A DNA stretch of 64,000 nucleotides from Parietichytrium sp. I65-24A (taxonomy: Eukaryota; Sar; Bigyra; Thraustochytrida; Thraustochytriidae). The stretch covers positions 248,001 through 312,000 of the forward strand of contig BLSF01000017.1 of the NCBI GenBank assembly GCA_012862575.1, in the 5' to 3' direction. The notes beneath the pieces are model-generated. The model was not told the DNA's origin. It searched no databases and saw nothing but the letters and a program-made list of their open reading frames with translations. Shown in pieces: positions 10,217-20,007 of this stretch. The translations under genes were made by a program, and so were the position numbers. The first letter of the stretch is position 1. Every line of letters begins with the position of its first letter.

Positions 10217-12562
10217 TTACATCCCTGCCTGCTCCATGTACTTGGTCTGCAATCTTTGTTCAACCGCCATAACTCGCTGGATCGCATCCTCCCACACTTT
10301 CAGGCGATGCGGAATGCCTTGCAGCTCAACGTCTCTCATGTAGCGAAACATGCTGTTCTTGTGCAACTCCACCTCTAGTTCGGCTCGCAACTGCTTAAAT
10401 TCATCAGCCGCCGCAGCTGCACGATTACGAAGCCCCAATGTCGTTGTCTCTACTTTCTTTTCTAATTTTTTGATTGCGGATTGCAGTTTGTCAGTTTCCC
10501 CTACAATCTTGAAATACTCTGCTCGATCTGCAAGACGAAGCTCCTCCTCGCTCGCTTCGCTTGCAAGAACAGCTCGAAACGGTCTGCGGAATTCCACACG
10601 AATGGCGCCAGATTTAGTTTTTGTCGTTGTTCCTTCATCCGCCGGAACCGAGATGTATTTTGCGCGCTCTTCCGCGAATGCAGAACATATTGTCATATCT
10701 GAAGTGTAGTCTGTGCCGAATCGTCCCGCGGCTTCTCGCTGTAGCAGCTTTTGCGCTTCGCGGAGAAAATCGCGTTCCTTGCCACTCCGCCTGTTCTTTT
10801 TTTCGTTCAAGTCGTCCTGAACAAATGTCACCAACTGTGCCGCGATAAGTCGTTCTGCTTCGGAACTGTCTAGCGGAGGGACATCACCACTAAAGCTCGT
10901 AGGGAGCGGGAGCCCTTTTTTGACTACCTCCGTCCGGTCTTTCATCGATTCTTCTTCTGCAACTCTCTTTTGAAGCTCGAGGCGCTTTTTCTCGTCGGCG
11001 GCATCTAAAGGCTTGCCGCCTTCCTCGTCATCCTGGTCATTCTGTTTAGACGCAAAGCTGACGTCATAAGAATACTTTGGCTCTGGAAGCGCGCTCAACT
11101 GAGACCTCAATTTCTTCAGAGCCTCCTCCTGCTGCTCTCGAAGCTCCTGTTTCGACACAAGAGCCTCTGTTGGTTCCGCATCATCGACGTTGATCCTAAA
11201 TTGATCGCGCAAGGTGTTCACTGTAGAGACAGAGCTGTGAGAGCCAGCGGTGTCCATCGACTGCTTGCTTACGCTCTTCCCGTAAACAGATGGCGTCGCA
11301 ACACTACGAACGCTCGGCGACTTGCCTTCAAAACCGGTACCGCTCGACAAAAGCGGGTTGTCGCCACCTGCAAGCGGTGTCTGTGCGGCGGTTCGCAGCC
11401 TTTGATTGCGGGCCTCTTCCAGCACCACATCTGGAGCGATTGGGGTCCTCAGCGTGGCGGAATTTCGCATGTGGGAAGTGCTCGGCTTCTGGTAGTCCCC
11501 GTTGAGATCATTTAGGGCAACCGATGTAGAGGAGGAGCTGCTTGACGAAGAGCTCCCGTGCTTTCTGTTCAAGCGGGCAATTTCGTCCAACTCGGCATCC
11601 GTGACCTGGGGCTCAGGCAGCACCATTTTCTTCTTCTTTAAAGACGCGAACGACGCAAACGGGTTGTTGCGCTCTTCAATCTCCTTCATCGCAGCTTCCA
11701 AGTTCTCCTCTGCTAGCTTTTCAAAACGCTCTCGATCTCGCTGAAGAGCCTCGCGCTCCTTTTTCGCGCGCTTATGGGGCTCCTCGTTCGCGGTTTCTAG
11801 AAGCCGCTTTTTGCTTTCTTCCCTTCTCGCAAGCTGCAATCCTTCGGCTTGCTCCTCGGATGTGTCGTAAAACCCTAGTGGTACCTCTCGCTCAAACACT
11901 ATCTCATTTGCGAAGTCGAGTTCTCTTTTTTTCGCCTTCTTCTTACTCCCGGCAATCGCGGCGTTCTTCAGCGCGTTGTTGGAGCTCACGACTCCGGCAG
12001 CCTTGAGCTCCCTATACTTTTGCAGCTTCGCCATGCGTCTCGCGTTTTCGAGCATGCGTTCTCTGGCCTTCCGCTTCGCCTTCTTCCCGTTAATGTTTGC
12101 GAGACGCGCTTTCGCCTCGCCCAGCATCTCCTTCTCGTCCTCGTCCATGTCCACGGGATCCGGTCGCGCCGGTTTGTCTTCTGGGTTGGGGTCGAACTCT
12201 CCCACGCGGAGCCCTCCTGCATCTTGGTCGTCTGAGACGCCCGCGGCTGCGTCCAGCAGCTTGGCGTATCGCTCGAGGCACTGTCCCGCGGTGCGGCCGA
12301 TAATAGGCGCGATGGACCTCCATTGCGTGGGCATGAGCTTGGCGAGATGGAGCAGCTTTTCGTCCTCTTCGCGGGACCACTCGGTCTTTTTGATCATCGG
12401 GTCCAGCCACTCGATCCATCTGCGCTTGCACTGCTTGGCAGTTTTGCGCGGGAGCAGCGTGGCGATGCGGCCCCACTCGTTCTTGCCATACTTCATGATG
12501 GCCGCCTTGAGGATCTCATCCTCCGAGTTCTTCCACACGCCGCCTTTTACCAACACGCGCAT
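10217..12562 (-). CDS. CDC5L: CDC5L/Cef1 pre-mRNA splicing factor (NineTeen complex Myb protein), 781 aa
   Basis: The N terminus has two tandem Myb repeats (about residues 4-105) beginning MRVLVKGGVWKNSEDEILK, including RKTAKQCKRRWIEW and GRTAGQCLERYAKLLD, which is diagnostic of CDC5L/Cef1. A Lys/Arg-rich segment with nuclear-localisation character follows (about 160-220). Then come helical regions with REVPLGFYDTSEE, which is typical of the family, and a C-terminal coiled region that in known homologues binds PRL1/PLRG1 and Prp19 partners. CDC5L is a core subunit of the Prp19/NineTeen complex needed for spliceosome activation, consistent with introns in neighbouring genes. The length matches the family (about 750-850 aa). 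The start is a true ATG and the gene is intronless. Confidence 0.97.
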   Translation of the reverse strand: MRVLVKGGVWKNSEDEILKAAIMKYGKNEWGRIATLLPRKTAKQCKRRWIEWLDPMIKKTEWSREEDEKLLHLAKLMPTQWRSIAPIIGRTAGQCLERYAKLLDAAAGVSDDQDAGGLRVGEFDPNPEDKPARPDPVDMDEDEKEMLGEAKARLANINGKKAKRKARERMLENARRMAKLQKYRELKAAGVVSSNNALKNAAIAGSKKKAKKRELDFANEIVFEREVPLGFYDTSEEQAEGLQLARREESKKRLLETANEEPHKRAKKEREALQRDRERFEKLAEENLEAAMKEIEERNNPFASFASLKKKKMVLPEPQVTDAELDEIARLNRKHGSSSSSSSSSTSVALNDLNGDYQKPSTSHMRNSATLRTPIAPDVVLEEARNQRLRTAAQTPLAGGDNPLLSSGTGFEGKSPSVRSVATPSVYGKSVSKQSMDTAGSHSSVSTVNTLRDQFRINVDDAEPTEALVSKQELREQQEEALKKLRSQLSALPEPKYSYDVSFASKQNDQDDEEGGKPLDAADEKKRLELQKRVAEEESMKDRTEVVKKGLPLPTSFSGDVPPLDSSEAERLIAAQLVTFVQDDLNEKKNRRSGKERDFLREAQKLLQREAAGRFGTDYTSDMTICSAFAEERAKYISVPADEGTTTKTKSGAIRVEFRRPFRAVLASEASEEELRLADRAEYFKIVGETDKLQSAIKKLEKKVETTTLGLRNRAAAAADEFKQLRAELEVELHKNSMFRYMRDVELQGIPHRLKVWEDAIQRVMAVEQRLQTKYMEQAGM

Positions 12563-14219
12563 CTTTCCTCAGTGATGATGATCTCCACACTCACCGCCTT
12601 CTCAGGTCCAGCACAGATCACACGTGCCTTTCAATATTCCCCGATCGAAATCGCCTGATATCTCCCTCCCTATTTCCCTGTACCACGTGCTCGATCTGCG
12701 AAGGCACCCCCACCTGTGTAAGACGCAAGTGCGGTGACTATCAAAATGATCAAAATGATCAAAGTGATCAAAATGATCAGCGACCAACGAAACGTCAAAG
12801 ACAACGACAGTGACAACGACAGTGACAATGACAATGACAATGACAATAACAACGCCAGCGAGGTCGGCGGGCGAGGGCAAGCGCGCAGACTGGGTTCTTG
12901 CCGCGGCGGGTTCTCCGGTTCTTCTCCGCCACACGCGCGTGGCTCCCTTCGCAGCTCTGCGCAAGTGGCCAGCACGTCAATGACAACTTGATCAATCAAT
13001 CACTCATTCATCAGAGGCGCTAGTGATCGCTAGTGGCGCCACAGACAAAGGATGACTAAGGGACTAAGGGCGAAAAGGGCAGACTCCAACGAACGAAATG
13101 AATTCGAGAGAATTCGGAAGAAAATGAGGAGGAATTTGCGGGGGAAATGCTGCCACGGAATAACTTAGTATAACATAGTACCCGCACTGATTAACTGGGG
13201 ATTGATTGCGCTAGCTATTGTATTAGTAGCATATTCGTGGAGAACGGCTACTTGGAGTTATATAACTCGTACTGTGACGCCTGGTGTTTGCCAACATTGA
13301 ACGAGCGAACTTTCTCGATGCATCTTCGGCTTCGCGCCGAAGTAGGCTTTCCCTTGTATAGTAAAATATTATGATCTCGTTACCATGCTCCTCAACAATC
13401 TTTCGTCTTTTGGCCGTACTCTTCCCTCTCTTTTTCATAGAGAAACTATAACTTCTAACTCATCCTATTACCTCCTTAAGCCCCCAACTCTTGTGCCCTC
13501 GCCAGACTCGCCGGTGGCTGAGAAGAGAAGGCAGTGCTAGCGCGTACACCTATCTGGTACTAAGACGCGCGCACCGCGTACCGCCCAAAGGTACGCGCGA
13601 GCCTAGGCGCAGTCTACTATTTGTGCTATTTGTGTGCAGGAAGCGCGCTGCTGCGATCAGCCAGGCAACGCGACAGAGTCGAAGAAGGAAGGGGTTGTTA
13701 GTTGGGTTTTCTTCACTTTGGTATATAGTTTGTAGGATTTAGTTTGGCCTGCTCTCGCTCAGTTCGATCGTGGCTTCTTCATTGCGCGCGTTGCGCTTTT
13801 GAAACTGCTGAGATTTGGCGTTTTTTATTTCCGAGAGATTTGTAAAGCCAGGTCGCAGTGGCAGGAGTGGCAGGAGTCAGGTTCGCGAAGGAAGGTAGTA
13901 AGGGTGGCTAGCGTCTGTGTTACCACGTGACGCAAGTGGTGGATGACCGACCGCTTGGATGAAGACTGGGCTCTCGGCAGTTGTTGACTCTGTATTCAAA
14001 TCTGTGTTCGCTGTACGCGCGAGATATCGCTACTTTGGAGATTTTTCTTTGACCAAGAATTCAGACTCACAGTAATACGCATTTTGAGTAAATCAGATTC
14101 AGGCAAATCGTGGTTGTCAGGCCAGGTTGGGATTAAGAATCGAGCGTTGAAATAGCAGAAGCAAACGCTAAAAACCAGCAGTCCTTTGCCTTGGAGGCGG
14201 GCGGGCGGTAGAGGGGCTG
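12563..14219. other. Intergenic region between divergent genes, with simple repeats
   Basis: About 1.65 kb between CDC5L (minus) and the two-TM protein (plus). It has 9-nt ATCAAAATG-type repeats (about 12742-12780) and a GACAAC/GACAGT/GACAAT hexamer array (about 12796-12850). The frames across those repeats are repeat-driven and not credible genes. No RNA gene was recognised. Confidence 0.55.
12742..12855. repeat. Two adjacent short tandem repeats (9-mer and 6-mer)
   Basis: About four copies of ATCAAAATG/ATCAAAGTG are followed, after a short spacer, by about ten GACAAY/GACAGT hexamers. They lie roughly 180-300 nt upstream of the CDC5L start codon. Confidence 0.8.
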
Positions 14220-15542
14220 ATGAGGAGCACAATTCTTGGAGGAGGTCGCTGGGGTTTGAGAAGGGCACGGCAGCTCCTGCGCCGTGTGTCTGGCACTCCG
14301 ACTTTGCTGAAGGTTGTTCTCATCATGTACTTGGCGACCGTGCTATGGATCATCAAGTCGCTGATACCGGCCCACGGCCCCGCTGAAGACTATGGCGCCG
14401 GCAGGCGGAATGGTCGACGCGGGCGAAATGGGCTCGCACAGAATTCTGTGCTGCATAAGGCTCTGGCTTACGTTGGAGGGGTGCCTGGCGGGCTGTCGCT
14501 TCTGGTTAGCATCTGCCTGATATACATGTACAGGCCGCAGGTTGCAGCAGCACTTCGTGCGTGCGGGCTGGAGTTCATAGCAGAGCTCTTCGCCAGTGCC
14601 GGACCAATGTCGCTGGACGACGGGGATGACCTCAATGATTTGCCTGCGCTTGTTGAGTGCGATTTGGACGAGACTAGCTTTGATGGCGAATCAGACGACG
14701 CATTAGATGTCGCGGAGGAACGCAATGAGGCTGCTGATGTAGTCTCGGAAGAACTCCCAGTATCACCTGCAAGACATAGTCGAGCAAGCAAAGTGTCTAC
14801 CCCGTCAGGTTCTCCAAGCGTGGGGGATGGAAGCGTCAGGCGAAGACGGAAGCGAGTGCCAAACTCCCCGCAGCAGGGCGAGACAGAGAGTAAGCTTTGT
14901 GCTGACAAGCCAACTCTGTTAATTACCGAAGCAAGTCTCGTCCCCTGCGAGCTTGCCCCAGACTTTGATCCACCATCAGGGTGGAAGGTGTTTGATAAGC
15001 ATTTGGGAATGATCCCTGCAGAAGTGAAGAACTTGTGGGATTCGCACAAGGCGCCACGCGGACTCGCGGCATTTGCCAATGGAAATATGTCTGCTCAGGT
15101 GCCGCCGGCACTCTCGCCTCGCAAGCGTCCCTTACCACCAGTGCGCAACATTGACAAAGCAAGTCAAGTAATTGCATGCGATAGTTCTAGTGAACAGAGC
15201 AGCGATCCCGAGTCTTCGCTATCTGAGCGGAGTTCAAGGGAGAGCGAGACGAAAGAGAGCTCACCACGGCCCTCGCGTAGACAAAAGGGCAAAGGGAGCA
15301 AAAAACAACAGAATCAAGCGTTCAAGGACGCTCGGTCGGGGGTGGACCGCCAAGAGGCTGACAAAGTAGTTGCCGAATGCCCCTGTGACGAAGGACGAAG
15401 TGACCATGATCCACTTGTGTCCGAATGCACAGAAACAGAGGACTGTGATATTATGCATGATGAGGACCAGCAACTGCACAGGCCAAATTTTCCAGACTGC
15501 AAGTTTGTCGTGCAGCATTATGAAACTGCTCTTAATCAGTAG
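14220..15542 (+). CDS. Two-TM protein with long acidic, Ser-rich cytosolic tail, 440 aa
   Basis: The ATG start encodes a basic N terminus, a hydrophobic helix at about residues 32-49 (VVLIMYLATVLWIIKSLIP), a basic loop, and a second helix at about 85-107 (ending LLVSICLIYMYRP). The remaining ~330 residues are hydrophilic, with acidic clusters after the second helix, RRRRKR and RKRP basic patches, and many Ser/Pro sites. A short conserved-looking block around WKVFDKHLGMIPAEVK sits near residue 255. It is probably a membrane-anchored regulatory or tethering protein. No family is recognised. Confidence 0.65.
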   Translation: MRSTILGGGRWGLRRARQLLRRVSGTPTLLKVVLIMYLATVLWIIKSLIPAHGPAEDYGAGRRNGRRGRNGLAQNSVLHKALAYVGGVPGGLSLLVSICLIYMYRPQVAAALRACGLEFIAELFASAGPMSLDDGDDLNDLPALVECDLDETSFDGESDDALDVAEERNEAADVVSEELPVSPARHSRASKVSTPSGSPSVGDGSVRRRRKRVPNSPQQGETESKLCADKPTLLITEASLVPCELAPDFDPPSGWKVFDKHLGMIPAEVKNLWDSHKAPRGLAAFANGNMSAQVPPALSPRKRPLPPVRNIDKASQVIACDSSSEQSSDPESSLSERSSRESETKESSPRPSRRQKGKGSKKQQNQAFKDARSGVDRQEADKVVAECPCDEGRSDHDPLVSECTETEDCDIMHDEDQQLHRPNFPDCKFVVQHYETALNQ

Positions 15543-15878
15543 CGCCGTACTCTCCCCATTGTGGCCGACTTGTAAGCGGCAGTGTCTATAGGTCCGCGCT
15601 CCGCGGAAAGCCCTTCCCATCGTTGTTTAATTGTGTAATGCTGCGCCTTTTCGTATCTGCTTATGCTGATTCTGATCAAGAATACCAATTTTGAAAAGGG
15701 AGAAAGAATGAACAAGTGTTATCATTTGTCGGATTTATGCTTTCCTCTGCTCTGCAGACAATCAAGCGTGTACTGTTAATATCGATTTTTCTATAATTCC
15801 TCTGTCTTTCTTGGAAATTAAGAGTCAGTTTTTTTTGTTAAAGGTCAGGTTATTAGTCAAAATCAGCGCCCGAAACAC
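15543..15878. other. Intergenic region between convergent genes
   Basis: About 340 nt, AT-richer than the genes, with T-runs at 15830-15837. It probably contains both 3' UTRs. No gene seen. Confidence 0.5.
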
Positions 15879-18800
15879 TCACTGCTCTGGATTAGGACCA
15901 CGGGCCCATGCTGGCATGGCAGATTTCACTTTGGAACGTTTCATGACGTGTTGTTGCCGGTCCCGTAAAACCTGCGACGCGGCAGCTGATGCGCGCTTAG
16001 GTTTACTTGGGGGAACTGGCTCAACTCCGGCTCCGGAACTCTTCGCGCCTTTAGTTGGCGCAGTATATTCTCCGTGAGTCTTTTTCTTAGGACGGGCGTT
16101 GTAGTTTTTGTCGCGCCGTTGAATCATCGACTTTGCAGTCCTCTCGTCTTTAAAACCCCATTCCTCGCGAACAGAATCAAGTGCACTCGCGCCACGCGAG
16201 GAAGATCTTCCAGAGGTAGCCGGAGAGTTTGATATTACGTGATTGAGAGGAGGAAGCCTACCGCTACCAGTTTGAGAGGCAAAATCTGGGGTCAGGAGTT
16301 GACTAACAACACCTTCAGCCTGGTTATCGCAGGTGTATGCTGGAGTTGGGAGCTTGGGTATTGCTCTGGTAATTTCGACCCCGTTATTGTGCGTTAAAAG
16401 TGCAGAGCGGTCTGGGACTTCCATGCCTCCACTCGCAGCGTATGCACTCTCCGTGATACGACGCAAGCGTTCGACTGCGGCCTCGTACTGATTCATCTGT
16501 GTTTCCGGAAGCTTCTCCACCTGCTTGACAATGGGTGTCGTTGACCCGTCTTGAACGGCTTCGAGAGATACCGGGGCTCGTGCGGACTGAGTATCGTTTT
16601 GCTGCGCAGATCTGTTGTGAGCCACCGTGTTCATGGAACCTCTCGCACTGGATATGGGCCATGGAAACGGGCCTTCCTTTGGATCGGCTTCTTCATCCGA
16701 AAAGTCCTGTTCGAATTCGTTCAAATCAACTTGCTCAAAGTCCTCATCCCACTCTGGCCCGCGGAATCGAGATTCATCCAAAGCCTTTTGAATCTGTTCG
16801 CGCTTCATAGCTCCTCGCACAGCTCCTTGGAAACGAATAATTTCCGACTCAAAGGTCTTGTATTTGAATAGTCCATCCCCGTCAACCTCGACGAGTTTCC
16901 TCAAGTACCGCAACAAACTTTTCAACGACGCCTTGGTCAAAATCAGAGGCTTGATCGATATCGAGCGAAGGTTGATATGCTCGAACAACCCTTTCGCCCA
17001 GACATCGTCGCTCATATTGTTGTTGCAAATGTCCAATTCTTGCAGATTTGGAATCTCTTGAGCGCAGAAATTTTGCAGCGTCGATAATCTATTCTCGGCG
17101 AGGTTCAAAGTCACAAGACACGGCAAGGAGCTGGTCGAGTCCACCAAACAATTGGCTGAAATCTTGTTTTGGTCAAGCCTCAATCGATGAAGCTTTGGAG
17201 CAACGAGATTTTTCGGATGCTGCTCGAGGCGGCACTCCGACATTTTGAGGTCCTTGAGCGCCTCAAGACAGGACTTGGAGAAAATCAAGCTCGCGTCAAA
17301 TTCCGGACCAATCGGATTCCCGGAAAGATCTACTGTTTGTAGCTCCTTCAGGGATCTTAAACTCTTCAAGGCGGAAGGTTTCAGCCGATTTTGGGAAAGG
17401 TTCAGTTGCAAAAGACTCTCACACAATGAGATGCCTTTCAGACTACTAAGTCGATTATTCTCAACAGACACAAGATGCAGAGCAGGCAGGCAAGCTTGCG
17501 GAGCAATATCTTCGATCGACTCGAACAAGTTTTGAGCCCCCAATAAACGCTTAGGCTTCGTGCTCACGCTGTACTTGCCCTGCACAAATGAAAAATACTG
17601 CTTTGCCTTCATGGATACAACGTCGCCCTGTACATGCGAGTAGAATGTCTGCGTGACGGAGAGCCGAAACTTGGCTGTTTCAGCATCTGCTTGCTCCATC
17701 CCTTCCCGCTCAAAGGCAGTAACTTTCCTTTGCTCTTGAACCGCTAAATCTTCTCGCAGCATCAGGCTGACTTCATGCTGAGCGCGCTGAATGTCAATTG
17801 TTCGTAGTTTTAACGCAAACAAATCCTCCAATTGCATTTCTTGACGTTCTCGAAGAATCTGTTTCTTTTCCAACTCACGCAGCCTCCTGCTTAAATTATC
17901 TTCAGCTGCCATTGCGATAATATTCTGCATTGAGAACTTGCGTATTTCGTAAGAGAGAACGTCCTCTTGGCGCATCAGTTTTTGATTTCGCTCTTGTTCA
18001 GCCTGTAATTTGAGAGACTTTCTAAATCGGAGCCCCCTTACTTTATTTGAAATCATGCGCATGGCGGATTGGATCCTCGATGCTGCTGTCTTGGTCCTCC
18101 TTTCCTCCAGTCTCTTCAAATACATTCGGACGAACTTTTGAATCAGCTTTGCACCGTCTTGTCTCTTCCATTCCTCCTGCGCCTTTCGGAGCATCTCTGC
18201 TTTTTCCAGTTCAATTTCTCGCAAAGTTTGGAGGCGCTCAGCCTCTCGCCTTTCCATATCTGCAGTCAGCTCTTGCAAAAAGCGATCGTGCTCTTCACGT
18301 TCTTTTTGCAAAATGAGCTCTCTTGCAAGAATTGCACTTTTAGGTCCATCACCCTGCGACACTGTGTCTTCCCTTCTTTCCTCGTTAAGGTTCCCTTCGA
18401 CCTGCTCAAGCTCCTTCGGGGCGCTCTCGCTCCCCCCTGCTTGTCTACGCATTGTGGGGGCAATATTTATGTCACATTGTGGCCCCGTGCCCTCCACCCT
18501 TGCCGTTTCCGAAACGCTGGAGTGTGCGATGTTCGAGTTTGCTCCGGCTTCTTTTGCCTTCTCTTCAGTGCCCAAGTCAATTTTAAGATACTCTCGTGGC
18601 TTTTCTTGACGTATCCTTTTCTCCTTTTCTTGCAGCGTTCGAACCTCATCTTGTTTCTGTTTCTGTTTCTCACGCTCTTCCTTCGCCTTTGCTTCAACTT
18701 GCGCTCGTCTTTCTCTCTCGAGTTGTGCCTTTGCCTCTGCTCGTTTTGCCTCCAGTTCCCTGCGCCGAAGCAGATCCTGCTCTTCCCTCCGCTTGATCTC

Positions 18801-19241
18801 TGCCGCGTGGTCAGCCAGGACCATTTCCTCCACCCTTGTGGTGATCTCATGGAGCAAACTGCTCAACTCCTTCATCACCAGAATAGCAGCCTCTCCTTCG
18901 GGCGTTGCGGTCTCCGTCTCTGCAGCTTCCGATTTTAGCAAATCAAACTCTTCCGCAAACGCTTGAAGCGATGCTTCGCCATGCTTGGCATAGTCCTGCA
19001 AACTCTTCCACGCTTCCTGGAGGAAGGAGTCCTCCGGGCTCTTCTCCTCAGGCAATGCCTCCTGGCGTAGCTCTATTCTCCTCGACGACGCAACTCTCAA
19101 GCTGCCATCATCGCCGTCGCTTTCCCCGTCATCTTCCAGCGACCCAACGCTCCCCATCTCATCCAGATCCCTCTGCAGAATCGCATTCAGTTCATCTTCG
19201 CCGATGCCCAGGTCATCTTCGTCGTCCGATTCTGCCCTCAT
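15879..19241 (-). CDS. LRRIQ1: LRRIQ1-like leucine-rich repeat and IQ-motif protein, 1120 aa
   Basis: An acidic N terminus leads to a long Glu/Arg/Lys coiled coil (about residues 150-350). Two IQ-type calmodulin-binding motifs follow (near LIQKFVRMYLKRLEERR and ASRIQSAMRMI, about 355-400), then more coiled coil. A leucine-rich repeat block spans about 590-785, with units such as LLQLNLSQNRL and LVTLNLAENRLSTL. A third IQ-like site is near 800. The C terminus carries EEWGFKDERTAKSM, matching the WGF-type tail of LRRIQ1. LRRIQ1 homologues occur in ciliated organisms and are tied to cilia, so a flagellated zoospore stage is likely. The frame extends to a GTG at 19277; the first ATG is 19241. Overlapping plus-strand frames (e.g. 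18069-18938) are shadows. Confidence 0.85.
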   Translation of the reverse strand: MRAESDDEDDLGIGEDELNAILQRDLDEMGSVGSLEDDGESDGDDGSLRVASSRRIELRQEALPEEKSPEDSFLQEAWKSLQDYAKHGEASLQAFAEEFDLLKSEAAETETATPEGEAAILVMKELSSLLHEITTRVEEMVLADHAAEIKRREEQDLLRRRELEAKRAEAKAQLERERRAQVEAKAKEEREKQKQKQDEVRTLQEKEKRIRQEKPREYLKIDLGTEEKAKEAGANSNIAHSSVSETARVEGTGPQCDINIAPTMRRQAGGSESAPKELEQVEGNLNEERREDTVSQGDGPKSAILARELILQKEREEHDRFLQELTADMERREAERLQTLREIELEKAEMLRKAQEEWKRQDGAKLIQKFVRMYLKRLEERRTKTAASRIQSAMRMISNKVRGLRFRKSLKLQAEQERNQKLMRQEDVLSYEIRKFSMQNIIAMAAEDNLSRRLRELEKKQILRERQEMQLEDLFALKLRTIDIQRAQHEVSLMLREDLAVQEQRKVTAFEREGMEQADAETAKFRLSVTQTFYSHVQGDVVSMKAKQYFSFVQGKYSVSTKPKRLLGAQNLFESIEDIAPQACLPALHLVSVENNRLSSLKGISLCESLLQLNLSQNRLKPSALKSLRSLKELQTVDLSGNPIGPEFDASLIFSKSCLEALKDLKMSECRLEQHPKNLVAPKLHRLRLDQNKISANCLVDSTSSLPCLVTLNLAENRLSTLQNFCAQEIPNLQELDICNNNMSDDVWAKGLFEHINLRSISIKPLILTKASLKSLLRYLRKLVEVDGDGLFKYKTFESEIIRFQGAVRGAMKREQIQKALDESRFRGPEWDEDFEQVDLNEFEQDFSDEEADPKEGPFPWPISSARGSMNTVAHNRSAQQNDTQSARAPVSLEAVQDGSTTPIVKQVEKLPETQMNQYEAAVERLRRITESAYAASGGMEVPDRSALLTHNNGVEITRAIPKLPTPAYTCDNQAEGVVSQLLTPDFASQTGSGRLPPLNHVISNSPATSGRSSSRGASALDSVREEWGFKDERTAKSMIQRRDKNYNARPKKKTHGEYTAPTKGAKSSGAGVEPVPPSKPKRASAAASQVLRDRQQHVMKRSKVKSAMPAWARGPNPEQ

Positions 19242-20007
19242 CTTCGCTCGCCCATTCCGCGGCGCGAGGTCGCTCACGCCACGGTGCCTCGATCGCGTTC
19301 CTGCCGCCTCACGACAATCTCACCGTCGCGCCACACCTTGTATACTTGTCTCCTTATCTCCTTATCTCCTTGTGCGTTTCCTTGTTGCTCTGTAGGTCTG
19401 TGCTGTCTGTGCTTCCTTTCTTCTCTCTCGGTCGTCCTATACTGACAGCAGAAAGTGGACAAGCTTTTACACTTTCATCGCTTTGCGAATGCTCTCTTTC
19501 TCTCTTTCTCTTTCTTTCTTTCTCTCTTTCTCTCTTCCACCTTCACCTCGCGCGACCTTTTCTTCATTGACTGATTGACTGATTGACTGATTGTCTGATT
19601 GACTGATTGTCTGATTGACTGATTGAGATTGATTGTGAGAAAGCCGTTAGTGGGGCTACTCCGCGCTAGCGCATTTCCGTAGGAGGGCGGTCCGCCACGC
19701 GGCAAAGTGTTTTGGAGTTGTGGAATGGAGTGGAAATAAATGGAAACGCGCTTGGGTTTAGGTTGCGAGCGGTGCTCTGGCGCGTTCGTGTTTCTTTGTT
19801 TTTTTCGTCGCCGATGGAGAAGAAGCAAAATGCGGGTGTCGTTCAATTTCATGTCAGGTTGTACTTCTTTAGGGATGATTGAATGAAGGCAATTGAATGG
19901 GTGTATGGTACTGTGGATATCATGGTAGTAATCAGAACAGGGTTTCGCAAAATCAACTTCAGTCTCCAGCCAGAAAAAAAAGATCGTCAGCGATCGGCCA
20001 AGGGATC
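19242..20007. other. Intergenic region with octamer repeat
   Basis: About 770 nt upstream of LRRIQ1 and downstream of the glycosyltransferase. It has a CTTT-rich run (19490-19545) and a GATTGACT octamer array (19565-19630). A 213-codon frame here depends on these repeats and is rejected. Confidence 0.5.
19565..19632. repeat. GATTGACT/GATTGTCT octamer tandem array
   Basis: About eight imperfect copies of an 8-nt unit, alternating GATTGACT and GATTGTCT. The same unit recurs in short form near 51193-51222. Confidence 0.85.

Noticed and set aside
12602-12999. Overlapping minus-strand frames with Val/Ile or Leu/Ser runs
   Set aside because: They are translations of the GACAAT and ATCAAAATG repeats and appear in all three frames.
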